A DNA stretch of 64,000 nt from positions 163,194,080 through 163,258,079 of the forward strand of contig NC_080670.1 of the NCBI RefSeq assembly GCF_030247195.1, read 5' to 3'. How positions within the stretch are numbered: the first letter of the stretch is position 1; every line of letters starts with the position of its first letter. Below are positions 1-10,101 of the stretch, piece after piece. Both the position numbers and the translations under genes were made by a program. Source of the DNA: Topomyia yanbarensis. Its lineage: Eukaryota > Arthropoda > Insecta > Diptera > Culicidae. Under the pieces are notes generated by a model, which was given only the letters and a program-made list of their open reading frames with translations, was not told the origin of the DNA and searched no databases.

Positions 1-217
1 CCACAAAGTTGTAAAGTAACTTATTTTGAATAAATTTGTTGAACATATTAAAGCTCTATCTCTTTTAGTTTTTGTTATACAAGGAATTTAAAAAAAAAAG
101 ATTAGGGTGTTCCTGAAAAAAACGTTTTTTTAGTATAACTTTCGTATCTTTTACTTTTTGTTAACACAACCTTTGAACAGCTTATTGAAAACTTCAAGCC
201 GAGTATTTTTCCCAAGA
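1..217 (+). repeat. Left terminal inverted repeat
   Basis: Reads CCACAAAGTTGTAAAG at its outer visible edge and is the reverse complement, with few differences, of 5843-6059. Similarity fades after the GAGTATTTTTC around 211-217. About 217 bp are visible; it may continue left of the window. Confidence 0.85.
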
Positions 218-322
218 ATTTTCCTAAAAGCGAATTTTTTTTTTGAATCGATTTGAAGTTTATATTTTACTCAAATTTCCAACGCGACTGAGAACTAAGA
301 AATCAACGCTTTTTCTTGAAAA

Positions 323-943
323 GGGCGATACTACCAGTGATACCATTCAAAGAAAATCAACAGTGAATATTTCCAGACTTGGTTTTATTTCCTATTTAAG
401 AACTATTGTGTTTTTTATATCCTAGATTGCATGATTCAGTGATCGAAACCCAAAACTTCATAAAGTATTTGAAATTATTAAATTAAAATTTGTTTTTGCT
501 ATTGAAATTGACAAAATGATAGTATCGCCCCTTTGGCGATTGTTTACTTTTTCGGTCCCATCTATCAGCATTGAAGTATCGCCCTTACGTTTTTTTACAA
601 TAACTACCGTTTTACACCACCGATTTCGTCCGGGTTTTTTCAATAGAGATCATTGTTACTATTTACAGCTGGTATCTGTCTGATAATCCTAAAAAATACG
701 AAAATAACAGTTTCGCCTCTAAACTGCTAGCAAAAAAAGTATCGCCCTGTTTGTTTGCATGGAGCGTGGAGGGCGAAACTTTAAATAAACAAACAAAAAT
801 ACAGTTTCGCCCGTTGTATTTTTTGCTGTAGTTTAAGAAAGCAATATCGTAGAATCAAAATTTTTAGGTTAATTTGTTGCGTTTCAAAGCCCTCATTCGC
901 ATGTAAGAAAAAAGCCCTATGTTTACATTTGTAAGTATCGCCC
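323..943. promoter_or_regulatory. Cluster of eight AGT(A/T)TCGCC(C/T) motifs inside left TIR
   Basis: Copies on the plus strand start at 521, 575, 709, 738, 803 and 934. Copies on the minus strand occupy 323-332 and 771-780. Five are AGTATCGCCC, two AGTTTCGCCC and one AGTTTCGCCT. A 10-bp word recurring eight times in 620 bp of AT-rich DNA is not expected by chance. Subterminal repeats of this size bind transposase in CACTA and hAT elements, so a transposase-binding role is an inference. No copies were seen near the right end. Confidence 0.55.
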
Positions 944-1629
944 TTTTCACAAAAAAAAAGCGTTGAAATGAAATCGCAGCTCCTGATATCACGCTATCTC
1001 TGAAGTACACGCGTGCATAGTTTCAAATTTTACTTCTACATCGACTTTTTCTAAAGGTGATTTCCCAGTAGTATTCTTGATTTGAATTATTATCGCTAAT
1101 CCTAATGCCAAAGAATAAATAAAAACCTCACGAAAACGAACCGTTTGGGAAAATCATCATCATTACTGGAACTTTCATTTTCACGAAACTTTTCGATAAC
1201 CTTCCGTCACTTGCGTTAATGCACTGGGTGCACAGTGCTCTAAAACTCTAGCGAAATCGTCTTAGGGCACCAGCGGGTCTGTAAAGAATACTAAAAATTA
1301 ATTTCTATTCCATAATTTTCAGTTCAGCAGTTCGAGAGTTCGTGCTCACCGCAAACCATGAAAAATAGACTACGTTGTGAAGCGATGATCACTATTTATC
1401 AAAAAATCACGGTTAAATAAAAAATAAAACTATAAAAAAATTTCAAATAGTTTATAATTTTCACAAACCTATTAGGAAAAATTGTGTAATAAGCTTTCGT
1501 AATATTGTGTAGGAAAAAAAGCTGAAAATTTGAAAAGAAATCTGAGGATTATGATTGATTACAGAACTCTGGAATTTTCTATTGGCATGTTTTCAGGCAT
1601 GAATTTGATATTGATGCTATTTAATAATA

Positions 1630-1676
1630 GTCTTGATTTCACAGTTGTCTAATTTAGACAACTGTGAAATCAAGAC
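1630..1676. repeat. Perfect 21-bp hairpin
   Basis: Arms 1630-1650 and 1656-1676 are exact reverse complements around a 5-base AATTT loop. It sits alone in the 5' non-coding part of the transposon. It could be the remains of a small inverted-repeat insertion or a snap-back repair product. Confidence 0.85.
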
Positions 1677-1848
1677 CAATAGATCAGTTACATATCAGGA
1701 CCCCATTCCGACAATTTATCAAAAGTCCTCATGATGTTTACAACAACAGGTTATCAATCTACGGATCAGATAATGTTATTGTAATATTGAATTAAATCAG
1801 TTTGCATCAATAAATTTTCAACTCCAATCCAATTTTTTTTTGTGTGGT

Positions 1849-1864
1849 GGGGGGGGGGGGGGGG
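1849..1864 (+). repeat. Poly-G tract
   Basis: A run of 16 G following GTGTGGT, within the non-coding left half of the transposon. No other feature was seen from 944 to 2740 apart from this and the hairpin. Confidence 0.9.
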
Positions 1865-2748
1865 CTGTATGGTGTTAAAACCTTCTCTTGGCTATGCCGT
1901 TGCTTGGAGTTATTTATTTCGCTTTTCATTTTCCAAAAGGTTTCAGATCAATCCGATGGTCGTAAGTTAGAAAAATTGCAGTCAGAAGGTTCGCACAAAT
2001 GAACATTTTTGCACTGATAAGTTATCAAGTTCCTTCCAGACAACTTGGAAGTGTTCGGTGATTATTTCTAGCGGTTGTAGATAGAACAATGAAATACAAA
2101 ATTCGATTTATCGAAATAATGTTTGGCTTATTTCAATGGATTATTACTATATTGAACAATAAATAGGCGACGAAGAGTAATCCACAAACAACAAGCCATA
2201 ACTTTTAAAGTATTCAAAATAGATATTTGAAGTCTTCAGTAAAGTTATTCGCAAAAGTAAGAGCTACAAATTTGCTGAAGGCATCATTTCGTTATAATCA
2301 CTTCCAAGAAAATTTGTGAAAATATCTCACTCATAGGGGGATTAATCAGCAAAAGCTCAATACCAAAAGAAAGAGCATATTACCTCTATTAAATTCTCCG
2401 AAGATACTATTGACCTAAAATAAGCCGTTTTGACGTTAATAATAGATTACATATTTTTGGTCATATTTCTGGCAATGGGAAATGATAGAAATCTTTCGTC
2501 CGCATTTAATATTAAATATCTCTTTTGATAATAGTCCGATTTCAACAATCTATAGCTTGTTCGAAAGGTATTCGTTTAAGCTGTCTAAAAACATATAAAT
2601 TGTTATTCTATATTGTCAATTCCGGTAGATAATTTAAAAAAACTGCCAAAAACGCCATTTTACGCATTCAAACATTCATATCTTAAAAACTAAACATCAG
2701 AATCAAAAACAAATTAATAGCGTTCATACTGTTTTTTAGTTCTTTCAT

Positions 2749-2965
2749 TTAAAATTGGTTTGGATAAGATCGGTTCAGCCATTGCTGAGAAACACGAATG
2801 AGAATTTGTCCGTTACATACACACACACACAGACACACACACACACAGACATTGTCCCAAATCGTCGAGCTGAGTCGATTGGTATATAAGACTCGACCCT
2901 CCGGGCCTCGGAAAAAATCTTGAAAGTTTGAGCGAATTCTATACATTTCTTTTATAAGAAATGTA
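2749..2965 (+). mobile_element. 3' end of CA-tailed non-coding element with hairpin tail
   Basis: Carries the order shared with elements at 46531-48690 and 56965-57520: TCGGTTCAGCCAT, a (CA)n tract with CAGACA, a TCGxCGAxCTGAGTCGA block, GACTCGACCCTCCGGGCCTC, and a short terminal hairpin. Here the hairpin is 2942-2965 (TACATTTCTT with AAGAAATGTA). The insertion ends exactly where homology to the inverted segment 5345-5580 begins, so it apparently landed in the transposon's 5' region. The left boundary is not clear. Confidence 0.6.
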
Positions 2966-3200
2966 AAAAGCCACTTTCAAATATCATTCTCTCATCGCAG
3001 CAAGCTTTGCATAAGTGAAACGACTGTCAAAAAAGGTTTCTGATTTTATTCGTTTTAAATAAAACTAGTAAATATGGATATTAGTCGAAGAGAGTTGGCG
3101 AATTTGCTTATTGCTGGTAAAAAGACAGATGAACTGCTTAAGTTCATTACAAGTAGTAATCCAAATGTAAAATTGAGACTTGTTAGTGCTCGGAAGAAAA
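2966..3200 (+). repeat. Transposase 5' region, duplicated inverted at 5345-5580
   Basis: This segment holds the 5' UTR, start codon (3074) and about 40 codons of the transposase gene. It reappears as its reverse complement at 5345-5580 with only a handful of changes near the inner edge, such as GTTAGTGCTCGG against GTTAATGTTCGA. Confidence 0.9.
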
Positions 3201-3710
3201 TAAAAATCTTCATTTTGGAATTTAGAAGGTTGTGGATTCGGAGTAAGCGCACGCAAATTCGGTTTGAGCTGGAAAATTTTGTGTGGCTTGAAGGAAAGCT
3301 AAGATTCGAAGTCGAAGGTAAAGGTAAAGGCCGAAAGAGGGAACCATTTTCCGAAATATGTCGCAGAGCCAAAATAAAAAGATTAGGAAAGTTGCGCGAT
3401 AAGTATTCCACGGAAGAACTTGGTTTAGCGTCAGCCGTCAACGCTAATTCTACTGGTTTCCGTTTAGTTGGCAGACAAATCGAACGATTGTCGAAAAGTC
3501 CCGTCAGATCTACCGTAGAGAATTTAGGATCTATGGCTGTCCCGATTGCAGAAGCGTTTACTGCGGAGGAGGCACTTAGATTTATTTGTGAAAATGATTT
3601 TTCTAAGGCGCAGTACCAAAACATACGCAGCTCAGTTATGCAGAAGGGTTTGGACATTTATCCCGCGTATAATAAAATAGTAGAAGAAAAGAAACTATGC
3701 TATCCGATCG

Positions 3711-3759
3711 GTATGTACTATTCTCAAAGATTCGTCCCTGAATCAACAATTTTTTTCAG
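3711..3759 (+). other. Transposase intron 1 (49 bp)
   Basis: Donor CG|GTATGT and acceptor TTTTTTTCAG|GA. Removing it turns the exon-1 reading frame, which otherwise runs into unrelated sequence, into a continuous frame through exon 2 to the CDG motif. The codon is split after its first base. Confidence 0.8.
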
Positions 3760-3928
3760 GAATTTCTGTTCAGCCTTCTTGTGCGTATGTTCCCCTTCAA
3801 GCTCTTGTTAACCATACCGTGGAACGACTCATCTCGTTTCTGAATATTGGAGTTCTACCACTGCATCCTGAGGATAATACGTTTGTTATCTTTAAGTGGG
3901 GCTGCGATGGAAGCAGTAACCATTCCCG

Positions 3929-3989
3929 GTAGGCAACATTATTTTTCTTCTAAACTTTGACTGACAGTCTCTTTTCCACTTGAACATAG
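3929..3989 (+). other. Transposase intron 2 (61 bp)
   Basis: Donor CCCG|GTAGGC and acceptor GAACATAG|AT. Splicing joins CDGSSNHS to RYKQMC in frame. Exon 2 alone hits a stop in the intron, so the intron is needed for the protein. Confidence 0.75.
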
Positions 3990-4906
3990 ATACAAGCAAA
4001 TGTGCGTTGACGAAGATGAAAATGGAGAACTATTCGAGTATAACGATTCGCATATATTTGCTCTATCTATAGTACCTTTACGTGTAGTTAGTCGCCGGAA
4101 AGATGAGTCAAGAGATTGCATTCTTTGGAATAATGATTTTCCATCTTCAGTATCCCTGTGCCGACCAGTAAAATTAATTTTCAAGAAGGAAAATCCTGAA
4201 CTAACAAAGGATGAAGTTGCCGCGATGAACAAGCAAATCGATGAATTAGTCCCGACTATAGTAAATGTTAATATGCGCAAGATTCCGATTAGTTCAAGCT
4301 TCATATTTTCCATGGTTGATACGAAGGTAGTGAATGACGTAACAGGCACACCGTCTCAAGCGTGTTATATATGCAAACGCTCCGGAAAGCGATTGAATGA
4401 TCCTTTACTGGAAGCCAGCGATCCACCGGATAGTTTATATGTTTTTTCACCTTTACATGCATTAATACGAGCAATGGAGTTACTATTTAATATTGCTTAC
4501 CGTTTAGCTCTAGCAAAACCGCGTTGGCGCGTAGGCAAAAATACCAGCGAGCTTAAGGAACGACAAATAAAAATTCGACAAGCGTTACGTGACCGTTTAG
4601 GTCTATGGTTGGTACGCTCTCTCACCAACCGTGCATAAACTCCTGGTCCATGGAGGAAGCATTATTCAACATAACATGCTGCCAGTAGGTATGTGCAGTG
4701 AAGAAGTTCAAGAAACCAGGAATAAAAGTATTCGCAGATTCCGAGAATTCCACGCACGCAAATTCGATCGACTCGTCAATCTTGATGACGTTTTCAAGAG
4801 ACTTCTTGTTTCATCAGATCCTATAATTTCTCTTAAATGTAAACGTCGAATTCAACGAGCACCGCTGGATATATCTGAAAATGCAATGCATCTACTTTTG
4901 AATTAA

Positions 4907-5101
4907 TTGGCATTGAATAAATTCTCCTTATATAAATCATAAATTGTTGTCATAGCCAAATTATTTTTAATGAACACATTCTGTATTGTTGATATGTAAG
5001 CAAAACAGAAAAGGAAATACAAAGGCTTTAGGCAATTTCTTTTATGTCGCTATGCGATAAAATTTAAAACTTTGGTTAGTAAATTTAAAATTACATGCTT
5101 A
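4907..5101 (+). other. Transposase 3' non-coding region
   Basis: AT-rich sequence after the TAA at 4904-4906. An AATAAA at 4916-4921 is a plausible poly(A) signal. Nothing else seen. Confidence 0.4.
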
Positions 5102-5356
5102 AAAAAAATAATATTTTCCAATTTTTGCTCAAATATACTTAAAAGTATGTTCTTTTCTATGGTTCAATCCGAACTTACTTTTATTTGCCCCAATCAGAGA
5201 TAATGACATTTGAAAAAGGGCTATTTATGAGCGAAAAGTTTCCATAACTTTTGAAAGTATAAAGTTACTCTTTCAGAGTTATGAAAAAACGTGGATAGAA
5301 GTTTTCTAAAAGCTGTTCAAAGGTTGTTTTAACAAAATATAAAATTTCTTTCGAAC
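5102..5356 (+). repeat. Diverged direct copy of 5663-5930
   Basis: Both copies run CCAATTTTTGCTCAAATATA ... GTATG ... TCCATAACTTT ... AGCTGTTCAAAGGTTGT ... TTAACAAAA in the same order and orientation, with substantial divergence. The copy at 5663-5930 continues into the right TIR. This one may be the remnant of an older right end. Confidence 0.7.
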
Positions 5357-5580
5357 ATTAACAAGTCTCAATTTTACATTTGGATTACTACTTGTAATGA
5401 ACTTAAGCAGTTCATCTGTCTTTTTACCAGCAATAAGCAAATTCGCCAACTCTCTTCGACTAATATCCATATTTACTAGTTTTATTTAAAACGAATAAAA
5501 TCAGAAACCTTTTTTGACAGTCGTTTCACTTATGCAAAGCTTGCTGCGATGAGAGAATGATATTTGAAAGTGGCTTTTTT
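5345..5580 (-). repeat. Inverted copy of transposase 5' end
   Basis: Reverse complement of 2966-3200, including the start codon and first codons of the transposase read on the minus strand. It lies about 440 bp downstream of the gene's stop, so a read-through transcript of the element would fold back on its own 5' end. Confidence 0.9.
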
Positions 5581-5842
5581 CATAATACAACGATATGTGT
5601 GTAAATGCTTTAATGCGTTGAACCTGCAAAACTACAAACTTTAAATCTAAATTGCAAATTTTAAAAAAATATCGTATTCGCCAATTTTTGCTCAAATATA
5701 CTAATAAGTATGGTCTTTCATGTGGTGGAAACAGAATTCAATTTTAGGTGCCCGCATCAGCGATATTGAGCCTTGAAATTGGCTATATTTTTTAACGAAA
5801 AGTGTCCATAACTTTTTAAAGAAAAAAGTTAGACCTTCGGTG

Positions 5843-6059
5843 TCTTGGAGAAAAATACTCGGCTTGAAGTTTTCAATAAGCTGTTCAAAGGTTGTGTTAA
5901 CAAAAAGTAAAAGATACGAAAGTTATACTAAAAAACCGTTTTTTTCAGGAACACCCTAATCTTTTTTTTTAAATTTCTTGTATAACAAAAACTAAAAGAG
6001 ATAGAGCTTTAATATGTTCAACAAATTTATTCAAAATAAGTTACTTTACAACTTTGTGG
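5843..6059 (-). repeat. Right terminal inverted repeat
   Basis: Reverse complement of 1-217. It follows 5581-5842, which has no match on the left side of the element. Confidence 0.85.
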
Positions 6060-6234
6060 AAGACTGTGGAGCTCTATCTTTCATCAGTAAAAAGTTTATT
6101 TTCGTATTTTAGATAAATTAGAACCACCCTAATAACTATTCCAATAAAAAGAAGCATCTTCTAAAGTACACAAATTCATCCTAAGACATGATACGGCTAA
6201 ATTATACAGGTTTGTCAGAAAGTAAAAATTCCTC

Positions 6235-8260
6235 CTAAATTAGCGATCTGGACCACTGTGCAATGGCGCTACTTTGTTGGTTTCTTCTCCACTTCCTCCG
6301 TAGCTCCGAGAGTACATTCATAGCCACTCTGTTGACAGTGTCCCAGATATACTCGTCATGGCACATCTCTCGACGATAATGTCCACTATCACACCAGACA
6401 TACCTATTCGGACTTCTTCGAACGTAGGGCGTTCGAAAACCACGTCTTCCGATGTCTCTTGCACACACATACACACATACACACACCGGGCAAAGCAAAG
6501 TGTGCCCAAACCGATGCATGTACTTCTGGAAGCACCCGTCCCGGACAAAAACTGGAAATAAAAGTTCACCTCTGCACCCAAGCCGACACATTTGGGATTA
6601 GTCGGTGGGTCCATGTTCTTTTCTCCGCATTGTCCCACTCTTGCTGCCACATAGCTACCAAGTCCGCTCGGACCAGTCTCCTTCCATCGATCTCGATTCT
6701 CCTGGGCAGTTGCAGTGTTAACACTCCATTGTACATTATATTCCAGAGCTTTGGGTCGAGCATGGAGCCTTCAAGTACCCCCGTCGTGCCCGTAATCGAC
6801 CACTGTCCCATGTTCATATCGTAGACCAGTACTCGGTTCTGAAAGTGACTTTTCAGAACCTCACACAAATTGTCCGGGTTACGCATTCTGTGCAGCGCAA
6901 TCGCTGTAGCCACTCAGCTAGCGCTGTTGAACGCGTTCTTCACGTCAATCGTAACCACGATGTAGTACCGATTACCCCTTCTCCTTTGCTTTGATGCTTT
7001 TCCACGACTCTCGAGATCCCTTTCCGGAATCCGAACTACCTCTGCGATAGTCGGTTCTCACTTTCAGCGTAGTCCATCATTCTGTTGAGGATGACCCTTT
7101 TCAGAAGTTTTCCAAGAGTATCCATCAGGCACATAGACCGAAACGATGCTGGATCTCTTGGTGGCATCCCTGGTTTTAGCAGTAACAGCAGCTTCTGGAT
7201 CTTCCATCTGTCCAGGAAGTAGCCTTCGTTCAGGCATTTCTGTTGAACTATCCTGAACATGTTCGGAAGTGCCAGGATCGCGGCCTTCAGTGCCACGTTG
7301 GGGATACCGTCCGCACCGGAAGTTTTCTTCGATTTCAACCCTTTCGCCACTATAAGGAGTTCATCACTGGAGACTCGATTGTCATTGTTTGTAGGGTCTT
7401 GCTTCTGGAAAATACCCTCTACAATAATATTCAATTTGCCAGCACACATTTCAGTTGGCGTCGTTGCCCCAAGGGTTAGCGTCTACTTCTCTGCACAGCA
7501 TCTTGTGGCAGGTGGACTTACTAAGCACTATCTAGCATTTAAAAGCGGCCCCAGCTGCTCGGAATGTCAGCTTGCATTATTCTCTGGCCGTCTCCGGTCT
7601 TGCACACTGAACGTATCTTCTAGACTTTAGGCATGCATCATGGAGGATGCTGAACGTTTCGTTCCACCAATACGCCGGACGCGGGTTGTTCCTCGACTCC
7701 AGTTTCCTCGACATTGTTGCATCACACGCCCTCGCTAATGTTTCCGACAGCTCATCAGCATTCGAAATTGGAGCGAAGCTATCAGCATGAAGTTCATCAA
7801 CTAAAAAGATACTTGTCGAAATCCTTTATTTCCCACTTCCGCTTACCAGTCCTCACTCTCCGCCTTACAGTGTAATTCCGCCGACCAATGGCTTGGTGGA
7901 TAGCCTGGTGGGCGCTATGTGTGTACTGCTCACTAACTCGCCAATTCATGTTATCCATCAGCGACACACTGCAGAATGTTATGTGGGAGATGAATTCCCG
8001 CCCGTCTTTACGAAATGTGCTAATGGAAACTTCATTACGAAACCTTACATCTACAGCTTCGCTAGGGCTTCCAACCTCTTGCGTTCGTTAGCATGCTACT
8101 TAGTCCGTGGAGTACTAAAACCTCCTCCTATAACAACCGGCGTTCGTTCGACTGACGAGTCAGTTATTGCGCCAAGTATCCGATTGTATTGCTCTGGTGT
8201 CCACCGTGGGGGAGCACAACAGCTACATACGAATATACCGTTGATCCTGGCGATCACGAA
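6235..8260 (-). pseudogene. R1-clade ORF2 (endonuclease/RT) remnant
   Basis: Minus-strand reading gives an endonuclease piece with INGIFVCSCCAPPRWTPEQY near 8250-8190, where the usual GDFN motif is corrupted. RT blocks follow at 7449-7036 (SGADGIPNVALK, LLLLKPGMPP, LDTLGKLLKRVILNRMMDYA) and at 6960-6700 (TIDVKNAFNSAS, catalytic Asp kept, then an in-frame TGA; QNRVLVYDMN, LWNIMYNGVLTLQLP). After EIDG near 6690 the reading jumps to VAMWQQEWDNAEK, so the palm segment with the FADD box is deleted. The C-terminal domain ends at 6240 after a Cys-poor LCPVC region. R1 elements use the nuclease to nick target DNA and prime reverse transcription; this copy cannot. Confidence 0.7.
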
Positions 8261-8269
8261 ACCTTGCTC

Positions 8270-8977
8270 TAACTACGTTCTCTCCCAGCTCCTTCACCTA
8301 GGAATCGTCTCTCACCCTTTTGAGGATGGCAGTATACGTCACGCCGCAGTTTGCTGTAACGACTAAAGCGTCTCCCGTATACCTCTCCTGACGCATTCTT
8401 TCTTCCATTCATCCTTTTCATTCTGTCTTTGCTCCATTTGTCGACTTTTTCGCTAGGTCTTTTTTGATTCTTCCTCTTCTCCTGATGTTTCCCTTACTCG
8501 TTTCACGGAACGGGAATACCGGTCACCCTTCGACATATCATAGGATTCTGATTTCGTTACTTCCGTGGTCTTTTCAGCGTTTTCAGATCAGTCCAGTAAT
8601 GCCATCTATTCGCATTAGGTTGCTGCTACGGCGAAATTGATGCTAATCACCAGATCCCTGATCTGGCCATGCACATTGCCCTTGCCATTCACGAATTCGC
8701 AGAGCTCTTCTGTTTTTTACCTTATCTTCGTCACTTTAGGCAACCCATACAGCTGGTCTTCTTGGGTAATGCTTAATTTTGGTGTCCGCACCTGAAACTC
8801 TAGCTTTTCTTGGTGCCACATTGGTTTGTCGCCGCCCCTACTCTGTATGGACTCTCTGGGCTGCTCTCGCTGCTCCAGATGCTGCGGCTGCTGTTGCTGT
8901 TGCACTTGGTCGTTTTGCTGAGTCGGCAATCTCGCTAACTCACCACACTTGCTCCGTTTTTTGGGTTCCAACTCCAA
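8270..8977 (-). pseudogene. R1-clade ORF1 (gag-like) remnant
   Basis: Minus-strand 8977-8717 encodes a Gln-rich stretch ending in QVRTPKLSITQ. Minus 8370-8270 reads CGVTYTAILKRVRDD, a typical R1 ORF1 central motif, and then runs directly into endonuclease sequence. The ORF1 zinc knuckles are therefore deleted. It acted as the RNA-binding protein of the LINE. Confidence 0.5.
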
Positions 8978-8980
8978 CCC

Positions 8981-9962
8981 GCTATCTGCATCCGCAATAA
9001 GTACTCACTTCTATATGATCCCATGGTTACTATTGTCAGCAGTGAGGTTGCATGCAAGGGTTGATGCGATCTTTCATGGGGCACCGCGTTCTGAGCTGGA
9101 TCGGCGCTAGTCAAAAACGTTGAACTGATCCAACTTCCACCGGCTAAGGTGCTGGGTTTCGAACGTACTTGGAGACCTACCAAAGTTTTATTGCGAATGG
9201 GAGGCCACCAGTGCCGTTAGTTCACTCGCCGCTCCAGGGAAGCGTCACCCATCCTTACCGGGGTAGTGGAATGGCATGGCTGTCTGCGGTCGGTCCATGG
9301 TTCAATTACGATGACAGTCTTAATCGCATCCGTGGCAAGAATCTCCAACTCGCAGCGAGTTCAGTGGGAAGGGTCCTCAAGCTTCTAAACTCTTGTCCTG
9401 AACTTCTGTCCCTACTGTCACCCGAGTCTCCTATACCATTCGACTCAGCTGAGTGAGGCCGGCCTGTTTGTATGTGTGTATGTGGCAAATAATGTCACCT
9501 CTGCTTATCAGAGGATGACTGGATCGATTTCCAGGGATTTGTTGCATTCAAACGTGCACCTTCCTTGAAAGTGTGATCGAAGTGCACGTTTACGTCGGAT
9601 AGCCTATTTATTGTAAACCTAGGAATGAAAGCACCGATAACTTCCAAGCGATCCGACACACACCCACTTGTGTGATAGTGCAATTTACTGTGAAATGCGC
9701 AATATTATGAAAGCTCTTGATTGAAAAGGCTCGAAAGGACAGACAAACAGAATCCCACTGCGATGGTTAGCATCATTCAAGATGTAATACCAAGAATAAA
9801 AAAAAGTAGAATACGAGTTTTATGTTCATTTTTCAATATTTTTGGTTTTGGAAAAATATGGACATCACCACAAAACAAACGTTAGGGGGCAAGATAGGTT
9901 AGTTAATTGTGGACACTATAGGTCACTACTATAATGTAAATTTGTATTATTTTGTAAATAAA
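8981..9962. other. No gene recognised
   Basis: Moderately GC-rich sequence to about 9700, possibly the 5' part of the minus-strand R1 element, then AT-rich. Open frames here are short and match nothing I know. Confidence 0.4.
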
Positions 9963-10101
9963 ATGGTGCGTATTTTTTTGCGAAAAACACCAAGAGGACA
10001 TATACAACGCAATCGCAGTTGTTCAAGATGGCGCCAGTATTCGATCAACCTCTAAACAATTCAAGGTTCCATTCGAAACATTACGTTCTCGTGTGAAATG
10101 A
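9963..10101 (+). pseudogene. pogo/Tigger-type psq helix-turn-helix remnant
   Basis: ATG 9963 opens MVRIFLRKTPRG; a frameshift then gives AIAVVQDGASIRSTSKQFKV followed by PFETLRSRVK and a stop at 10099-10101. This is the N-terminal Pipsqueak-type DNA-binding domain found in pogo/Tigger transposases and in CENP-B-like proteins, with the usual start MVR.(Y/F)xRKTxRG. No DDE catalytic domain could be followed downstream. Likely a truncated transposon. Confidence 0.6.

Larger units (their letters stand above)
3074..4906 (+). pseudogene. RAG1/Transib-superfamily transposase, three exons, internal deletion
   Basis: Start ATG 3074. Exon 1 is 3074-3710, exon 2 is 3760-3928, exon 3 starts at 3990; both introns are GT-AG and keep frame. 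Motifs in RAG1 order: CDGSS (Asp codon 3906-3908, matching the first catalytic Asp in CDG); MVDTKV (Asp codon 4318-4320) 15 residues before CYIC (4363-4374), the spacing of mouse D708 and C727/C730 is close to this; SPLHALIRAMELLFN, like the LHCDI helix; then HKLLVH, SEEVQETRNK and IRRFREFHARK, which align with the RAG1 HKTLAH...SEGNESGNK...RRFRKMNAR block containing the third catalytic residue. At 4603/4604 the protein jumps from DRLGL to YGWYALSPTVHK in another frame. RAG1 has roughly 80-100 more residues there, so this is a frameshifting deletion and the copy should be inactive. RAG1 comparisons are from memory. Confidence 0.8.
1..6059 (+). mobile_element. RAG1/Transib-like TIR DNA transposon, left edge cut by window
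   Basis: Bases 1-217 are repeated inverted at 5843-6059 and the match runs to the first base of the window, so the true left end may lie outside it. Between the arms lies one spliced transposase-like gene (3074-4906) and otherwise non-coding AT-rich DNA. Right of 6059 the sequence runs on to a CCACCCTAAT stretch near 6131 that could be the real terminus; I cannot fix the target-site duplication. The left interior (218-2965) is about 2.7 kb with no counterpart on the right, so it probably contains later insertions. The gene's motif order ties the element to the RAG1/Transib superfamily (see the gene entry). The copy is defective because the transposase has an internal deletion. Confidence 0.75.
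6235..8980 (-). mobile_element. R1-clade non-LTR retrotransposon remnant
   Basis: Read on the minus strand this contains, in order, a Gln-rich ORF1 piece, an ORF1-to-endonuclease fusion, reverse transcriptase blocks and the R1-type C-terminal domain. Each is interrupted by stops and deletions. The same family recurs at 15480-17909, 19320-20590, 44483-45680 and, as 3' UTR only, 55990-56955. The 5' boundary is uncertain; 8981-9700 may belong to it but shows nothing recognisable. Confidence 0.7.

Noticed and set aside
3055..3657. 200-residue minus-strand frame
   Set aside because: Shadow of transposase exon 1; no motif of its own.
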